A DNA stretch of 19,942 bases from Streptococcaceae bacterium AF54-32pH5A (GTDB lineage: Bacteria; Bacillota; Bacilli; Lactobacillales; Streptococcaceae). Below, piece by piece: positions 16,734 to 19,942 of this stretch. The stretch is from the NCBI GenBank assembly GCA_027682205.1, contig JAQDAD010000002.1, positions 1 through 19,942 of the forward strand. The letters run 5' to 3'. Within the stretch, counting starts at the first letter, position 1; the number at the start of each line of letters is the position of its first letter. The notes beneath the pieces are model-generated. The model did no database searches. It was not told the DNA's origin and worked only from the letters and a program-made list of their open reading frames with translations. Both the position numbers and the translations under genes were made by a program.

Positions 16734-17213
16734 ATGAAAATAAAAATTGTAACAGTTGGAAAACTGAAGGAAAAATATCTTAAAGATGGCATTGCTGAAT
16801 ATACGAAACGTATATCTCGTTTTGCCACTGTAGAAATCATTGAGTTAGCTGATGAAAAAACTCCAGATAAGGCAAGTGAGTCAGAAAATCACAAAATATT
16901 AGAAATAGAGGGAAATCGAATTCTTTCTAAAGTTGGAGAAAGAGATTTTGTTATTGTGTTGGCAATTGAAGGAAAAACTCTCTCTTCAGAAGAATTCAGT
17001 AAACAGTTAGAACAAGCTTCCATAAAGGGATTTTCTACTCTTACATTTATTATTGGTGGAAGTCTGGGACTATCCCCTGCTGTGAAGCATCGAGCGAATC
17101 TTTCTGTTAGTTTTGGGCGTTTGACCTTGCCACATCAGTTAATGAGATTAGTTCTTGTTGAACAAATTTATCGTTCTTTTACCATTCAGCAGGGATCCCC
17201 TTATCATAAATAG
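16734..17213 (+). CDS. rlmH: RlmH, 23S rRNA pseudouridine-1915 N3-methyltransferase
   Basis: RlmH is a SPOUT-class enzyme that uses S-adenosylmethionine to methylate pseudouridine 1915 in helix 69 of 23S rRNA on the assembled ribosome. The 159 aa have the family length. The knot region contains IIGGSLGLS (106-114) and LPHQLMR (132-138), and the C-terminus is the conserved SPYHK. The start is clear from the conserved [16 protein letters not shown]. Only a weak GAAG precedes the ATG, so translation may be leaderless or poorly initiated. It is the first plus-strand gene right of oriC and precedes tRNA-Arg. Confidence 0.97.
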   Translation: MKIKIVTVGKLKEKYLKDGIAEYTKRISRFATVEIIELADEKTPDKASESENHKILEIEGNRILSKVGERDFVIVLAIEGKTLSSEEFSKQLEQASIKGFSTLTFIIGGSLGLSPAVKHRANLSVSFGRLTLPHQLMRLVLVEQIYRSFTIQQGSPYHK

Positions 17214-17217
17214 AAGA

Positions 17218-17246
17218 TTGACTTACTTCTTGTTTTTTGATAGAAT
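17218..17246 (+). promoter_or_regulatory. Promoter of tRNA-Arg
   Basis: -35 TTGACT (17218-17223), 17-nt spacer, -10 TAGAAT (17241-17246) with an upstream TGA making it an extended -10. It starts 4 nt after the rlmH stop and 10 nt separate the -10 from the mature tRNA. This is a strong constitutive promoter just upstream of comCDE. Confidence 0.85.
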
Positions 17247-17256
17247 GGTCATGTTA

Positions 17257-17330
17257 GGTCTCATAGCTCAGCTGGATAGAGCATTCGCCTTCTAAGCGAA
17301 CGGTCGCAGGTTCGAATCCTGCTGGGATCA
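17257..17330 (+). tRNA. tRNA-Arg (anticodon TCT)
   Basis: A 74-nt cloverleaf. The acceptor GGTCTCA pairs with TGGGATC (two G-U pairs). The D arm is AGCTCAGCTGGATAGAGC. The anticodon stem TTCGC/GCGAA has loop CTTCTAA, anticodon TCT at 17291-17293. The T arm is GCAGG-TTCGAAT-CCTGC, and the discriminator base is A. CCA is not encoded. It reads AGA codons. It has its own promoter and terminator. Confidence 0.97.
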
Positions 17331-17344
17331 GTACATTAGAGAAG

Positions 17345-17370
17345 AAGCTGGGATTACTCCCAGCTTTTTT
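17345..17370 (+). terminator. Terminator of tRNA-Arg, upstream of comC
   Basis: AGCTGGGA, loop TTAC, TCCCAGCT, then TTTTT (17346-17370). The perfect 8-bp stem and T-tract lie between tRNA-Arg and the comC ComE box. In pneumococcus, readthrough of the equivalent terminator has been reported to raise basal comCDE expression. Confidence 0.92.
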
Positions 17371-17381
17371 CTTAAAAAAGT

Positions 17382-17448
17382 GCATTTCAGGTGCAAAAAA
17401 GTACAGTTGAGAAGAAATTTTTCTTAAATAATCTTCATTTTGTATAAT
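17382..17448 (+). promoter_or_regulatory. ComE-box promoter of comCDE
   Basis: Direct repeat GCATTTCAG (17382-17390), 12-nt spacer, ACAGTTGAG (17403-17411). The -10 TATAAT (17443-17448) follows 31 nt later. The -35 position reads TTTCTT, which is weak, so activation by phosphorylated ComE is expected. The geometry matches the comX promoter in this window and the published pneumococcal ComE sites. Confidence 0.9.
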
Positions 17449-17453
17449 AGGTG

Positions 17454-17469
17454 TGTAAGTTAACTTACA
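17454..17469. repeat. Perfect 16-bp palindrome at the comC transcription start
   Basis: TGTAAGTTAACTTACA is its own reverse complement. It starts 6 nt after the -10, so it covers the expected +1 region and first bases of the comC leader. It could be an operator or a 5' hairpin (TGTAAG/TTAA/CTTACA). No known regulator is assigned. Confidence 0.8.
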
Positions 17470-17496
17470 AGAAAAAATAATACAGGAGATTTCATT

Positions 17497-17625
17497 ATGA
17501 AAAATACAGTTAAATTGGAACACTTCAAAGAGATAACAGAGGCAGAATTGCAGGAGATTCGGGGTGGAGATAAAAGAGGATTAATGGATCTTTTCAAGCA
17601 AATTCCTATTTTTAGGAGAAAATAA
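17497..17625 (+). CDS. comC: ComC, competence-stimulating peptide precursor
   Basis: The 42-aa precursor is too short for standard gene calls. A 24-aa leader starts MKNTVKLEHFKEITEAELQE and ends in Gly-Gly (23-24), the site where ComAB-type transporters cleave during export. The predicted mature peptide is DKRGLMDLFKQIPIFRRK (18 aa). It has the group's pattern: acidic first residue, Arg at position 3, hydrophobic middle, basic end. It is not the pneumococcal CSP-1 or CSP-2 sequence as I know them. The CAGGAG ribosome-binding site (17483-17488) precedes the ATG. comD begins 11 nt later, with its ribosome-binding site overlapping the comC stop. Confidence 0.95.
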   Translation: MKNTVKLEHFKEITEAELQEIRGGDKRGLMDLFKQIPIFRRK

Positions 17626-17636
17626 AGGAGTAGAAA

Positions 17637-18974
17637 ATGGATATTATGGTAGGAATATTAGATGCATTCTTAACTTGTGTTATAATCAGTAAAATTTATA
17701 GTCGAATTTGTGAAATTTCTAAAAAAGAAAGATATATTTTTGGTTTTATATTCTTTATATTTCAATTAATTTATGCCTTTATATTCTCTTTTATAGATTC
17801 TGATAAATTAATACTGATTTTACATTATACTTTAAAGAATTTTTATCCAATTCTATTCTATTGCTATTTTAAATTTATTAAAAAGTATGATTCCTCAAAA
17901 AATATATTTTTAAGTTTAATATTTTCACTATTGTATCAAAGTGCTCATACTTTTTTTTCCGTTACTATATCATCTATTACAGGTGACTTACTTGTAGAAC
18001 AACATGAAAGATTATTCTTTTTCATAATTAATTTAATTTCCTATCTTGTAATAGACAAAATTATTACCTATTTTAATCTAGAACTTAAATATTTTGACAA
18101 AGATTATCTCTATCCTTTTTTAAAAAAAGTTATAGTTGCTTTCTTCACTTTACATATTGTACTGTTTATTTCAGATATTGTTAGTACTTTTCCTCATTTA
18201 AATAGCTTTGGGAGTATTTTAGCAGCAATTATTTTTATATGTATGTTATTGTGCTTCTTTGCAATGAACTCTCATAAAGTTCAAGTTGAAAAAGAGATTG
18301 CTCTAAAACAAAAGAAATTTGAACAAAAGCACTTACAGACTTATACTGATGAAATTGTAGAGTTGTATAATGAAATTCGAGGTTTTCGTCATGACTATGC
18401 AGGTATGCTTGTTAGCATGCAAATGGCAATTGACAGTGGAAATTTACAGGAAATTGACAGAGTTTACAATGAAGTTTTAGTAAAAGCGAATCAAAAACTG
18501 CGTTCAGAAAAATATACTTACTTTGATTTGAATAATATAGAAGATTCAGCTTTACGTAGTTTGATTGCTCAATCCATTGTCTATGCACGAAACAATGATG
18601 TAGAGTTTACATTGGAAGTAAAGGATGTTATTACGAAATTGTCAATGGATTTACTTGATCTTGTTCGCATCATGAGTATTCTCTTAAACAATGCTGTTGA
18701 AGGTGCTGCGGATAGTTACTTGAAACAAATGGAAGTTGCAGTCATTAAAATGGATTTTGAAACAGTTATAGTTATCCAGAATTCATGTAAAATCACTATG
18801 ACGCCTTCAGAGGACCTATTTGCCTTAGGTTTCTCTACTAAGGGAAAAAATAGAGGTCTAGGACTTAATAATGTCAAAGAGATTTTAGATAAGTATGACA
18901 ACATTATTTTAGAAACAGAGATGGAAGACAGCACATTTAGACAAATTATTAGATTTAAGAGGGAATTTGAATGA
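17637..18974 (+). CDS. comD: ComD, CSP receptor histidine kinase (HPK10 family)
   Basis: ComD senses extracellular CSP and phosphorylates ComE. The 445-aa protein has a very hydrophobic first half with about six to seven membrane segments (residues 1-215). A coiled linker follows, then the kinase core. The phospho-acceptor is H252 in RGFRHDYAG, the N box is LLNNAVEGA (N351, N352), and the glycine box is KNRGLGL (402-410 region). The N-terminal half is noticeably more AT-rich than the kinase half. AAAGGAG (17624-17630) sets the start, giving MDIMVGILDAFL. Its stop overlaps the comE start as ATGA. Confidence 0.96.
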   Translation: MDIMVGILDAFLTCVIISKIYSRICEISKKERYIFGFIFFIFQLIYAFIFSFIDSDKLILILHYTLKNFYPILFYCYFKFIKKYDSSKNIFLSLIFSLLYQSAHTFFSVTISSITGDLLVEQHERLFFFIINLISYLVIDKIITYFNLELKYFDKDYLYPFLKKVIVAFFTLHIVLFISDIVSTFPHLNSFGSILAAIIFICMLLCFFAMNSHKVQVEKEIALKQKKFEQKHLQTYTDEIVELYNEIRGFRHDYAGMLVSMQMAIDSGNLQEIDRVYNEVLVKANQKLRSEKYTYFDLNNIEDSALRSLIAQSIVYARNNDVEFTLEVKDVITKLSMDLLDLVRIMSILLNNAVEGAADSYLKQMEVAVIKMDFETVIVIQNSCKITMTPSEDLFALGFSTKGKNRGLGLNNVKEILDKYDNIILETEMEDSTFRQIIRFKREFE

Positions 18975-19723
18975 AAGTATTAATTTTAGAAGATGTTATT
19001 GAGCATCAAGTGAGACTTGAGAGAATATTGAATGAAATCTCTGAGGAATCAAATATTCCTATTTCTTACAAGACAACAGGAAAAGTTCGTGAGTTTAAGG
19101 AATATATTGAAAACGATGAAGTAAACCAGCTTTATTTCCTAGATATCGATATTCACGGGATTGAGAAAAAGGGATTTGAAGTGGCACAGTTTATCCGTCA
19201 TCACAATCCCTATGCTATTATTGTCTTTATTACTAGTCGATCTGAATTTGCTACTTTAACTTATAAATACCAGGTATCAGCCCTAGATTTTGTTGATAAA
19301 GACATCAATGATGAATTGTTCAAAAAACGTATCGAGCAGAGTATTTTTTACACTAAGAGCATGCTCCTTGAAAACGAAGATGTTGTAGACTATTTTGATT
19401 ACAACTATAAGGGAAATGATTTGAAAATCCCTTACCATGATATTTTGTATATCGAAACAACAGGTGTTTCTCATAAACTGCGAATTATTGGTAAAAATTT
19501 TGCCAAAGAGTTCTATGGAACCATGACAGATATTCAGGAAAAGGACAAACATACCCAGCGATTCTATTCTCCTCATAAATCTTTCCTAATCAATATTGGA
19601 AATGTGAGAGAAATTGATCGAAAGAATTTAGAAGTTGTCTTTTATGAAGATCATCGTTGTCCCATTACCCGTTTGAAAGTTCGCAAACTGAGAGATATTC
19701 TGGAGAAAAAATCTAAAAAGTAA
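18971..19723 (+). CDS. comE: ComE, LytTR-type competence response regulator
   Basis: Phosphorylated ComE binds direct-repeat ComE boxes and activates comCDE, comX and other early competence genes. The 250-aa protein has a receiver domain at about 1-125, with acidic residues E7 and D8 and phospho-acceptor D58 in YFLDIDIH. A LytTR DNA-binding domain occupies about 140-245 (HKSFLINIGNVREIDRKN is typical). It is translationally coupled to comD by the 4-nt overlap. Its stop codon touches the -35 of the tRNA-Glu promoter; no hairpin terminator is seen, so comCDE transcripts may run into the tRNAs. Confidence 0.97.
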   Translation: MKVLILEDVIEHQVRLERILNEISEESNIPISYKTTGKVREFKEYIENDEVNQLYFLDIDIHGIEKKGFEVAQFIRHHNPYAIIVFITSRSEFATLTYKYQVSALDFVDKDINDELFKKRIEQSIFYTKSMLLENEDVVDYFDYNYKGNDLKIPYHDILYIETTGVSHKLRIIGKNFAKEFYGTMTDIQEKDKHTQRFYSPHKSFLINIGNVREIDRKNLEVVFYEDHRCPITRLKVRKLRDILEKKSKK

Positions 19724-19751
19724 TTGACAATTAGTAAGAAATTGATATAAT
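19724..19751 (+). promoter_or_regulatory. Promoter of the tRNA-Glu / tRNA-Asn pair
   Basis: -35 TTGACA (19724-19729) is perfect, the spacer is 16 nt, and -10 TATAAT (19746-19751) is perfect with an upstream TGA (extended -10). The -35 begins at the base after the comE stop. The mature tRNA-Glu starts 23 nt after the -10. Confidence 0.92.
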
Positions 19752-19774
19752 GGTTATATCTGCTACAGATAGAT

Positions 19775-19846
19775 GGTCCGTTGGTCAAGGGGTTAAGACA
19801 CCGCCTTTTCACGGCGGTAACACGGGTTCGAATCCCGTACGGACTA
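19775..19846 (+). tRNA. tRNA-Glu (anticodon TTC)
   Basis: A 72-nt cloverleaf: acceptor GGTCCGT / ACGGACT, anticodon stem CCGCC / GGCGG with loop TTTTCAC, anticodon TTC at 19808-19810, T arm ACGGG-TTCGAAT-CCCGT, discriminator A. CCA is not encoded. It reads GAA and GAG. Confidence 0.97.
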
Positions 19847-19851
19847 TTTTA

Positions 19852-19925
19852 TCCGCCATAGCTCAGTTGGTAGTAGCGCATGACTGTTAATCATGATGTC
19901 GTAGGTTCGAGTCCTACTGGCGGAG
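19852..19925 (+). tRNA. tRNA-Asn (anticodon GTT)
   Basis: A 74-nt cloverleaf: acceptor TCCGCCA / TGGCGGA, anticodon stem CATGA / TCATG with loop CTGTTAA, anticodon GTT at 19886-19888, T arm GTAGG-TTCGAGT-CCTAC, discriminator G. CCA is not encoded. It lies 5 nt after tRNA-Glu and shares its promoter. The window ends 17 nt later without a visible terminator. Confidence 0.96.
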
Positions 19926-19942
19926 TCAGATAAAAAAGAACA

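Noticed and set aside
16799..16815. Inverted repeat ATATACG-AAA-CGTATAT early in rlmH
   Set aside because: Lies in conserved coding sequence (EYTKRIS) and is short and AT-rich; chance is the simplest explanation.
17257..17330. tRNA-Arg as an attachment site for an integrated element
   Set aside because: No integrase, no duplicated tRNA 3' end and no foreign genes next to it; the neighbours are core com genes.
17254..17523. 89-codon minus-strand reading frame across tRNA-Arg and the comC promoter
   Set aside because: It is antisense to the tRNA and contains the well-known spurious GFEPATVRLEGE-type translation of tRNA antisense; it also covers the ComE box and terminator.
19465..19480. parS-like TGTTTCTCATAAACTG in comE
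   Set aside because: Six mismatches to the consensus, most of them in the right half-site.
1..19942. CRISPR array, insertion sequence, BOX or RUP repeats
   Set aside because: No regularly spaced repeats, transposase frames or repeated intergenic modules were seen in any gap.

Overview
This window is the chromosomal replication-origin neighbourhood of a mitis-group Streptococcus (S. mitis / oralis / infantis type). The evidence is the gene order, which as I recall it matches the pneumococcal oriC region throughout, together with a ComC peptide with a double-glycine leader, a ComDE pair and the first codons of ComX. The mature competence peptide is neither of the two common pneumococcal forms, so a non-pneumococcal relative is more likely. 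The ComC leader looks closest to S. oralis-like leaders, but I cannot settle the species.

Layout, left to right. Positions 1-63 hold the 5' end of comX (competence sigma factor) on the minus strand, preceded by a ComE-box promoter. From about 5.99 kb down to 0.18 kb there is a tight minus-strand series: rqcP (S4 protein), divIC, a 40-codon gene, a serine beta-lactamase-like protein, tilS, hpt and ftsH, ending in a strong terminator. Upstream of that, from 12.8 kb down to 6.05 kb, lie dnaN, a DUF951 gene, ychF, pth and mfd. oriC is at 12.8-14.5 kb: DnaA-box clusters sit on both sides of dnaA, and the dnaA-dnaN gap has an AT-rich stretch and a DnaA-trio-like series. parB and htrA follow, also on the minus strand; no parA is present. 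Transcription then switches to the plus strand: rlmH, tRNA-Arg(TCT), comC-comD-comE, tRNA-Glu(TTC) and tRNA-Asn(GTT).

How it works together. The region combines replication initiation (dnaA, dnaN, oriC), segregation (parB and a parS-like site in tilS), division (divIC), translation quality control and RNA modification (rqcP, pth, tilS, rlmH, ychF), repair (mfd), membrane and envelope proteolysis (ftsH, htrA) and both master competence loci. ComC is exported and cleaved to CSP, sensed by ComD, which phosphorylates ComE. ComE boxes with identical 12-nt spacers are visible upstream of both comC and comX, so the circuit can be read directly from the sequence. A CiaR-type repeat precedes htrA, the protease known to restrain competence in pneumococcus.

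No mobile element, CRISPR array, BOX/RUP-like repeat or foreign island is evident, and no intergenic stretch exceeds about 220 bases. The protein content is ordinary for the group. The features worth a second look are in the intergenic DNA: an inverted repeat bracketing the comX -10 and touching its ribosome-binding site, a perfect 16-bp palindrome at the comC transcription start, a related-looking inverted repeat before parB, a palindrome beside a DnaA box before dnaA, a DnaA box before rlmH, and the peptide pherotype itself.
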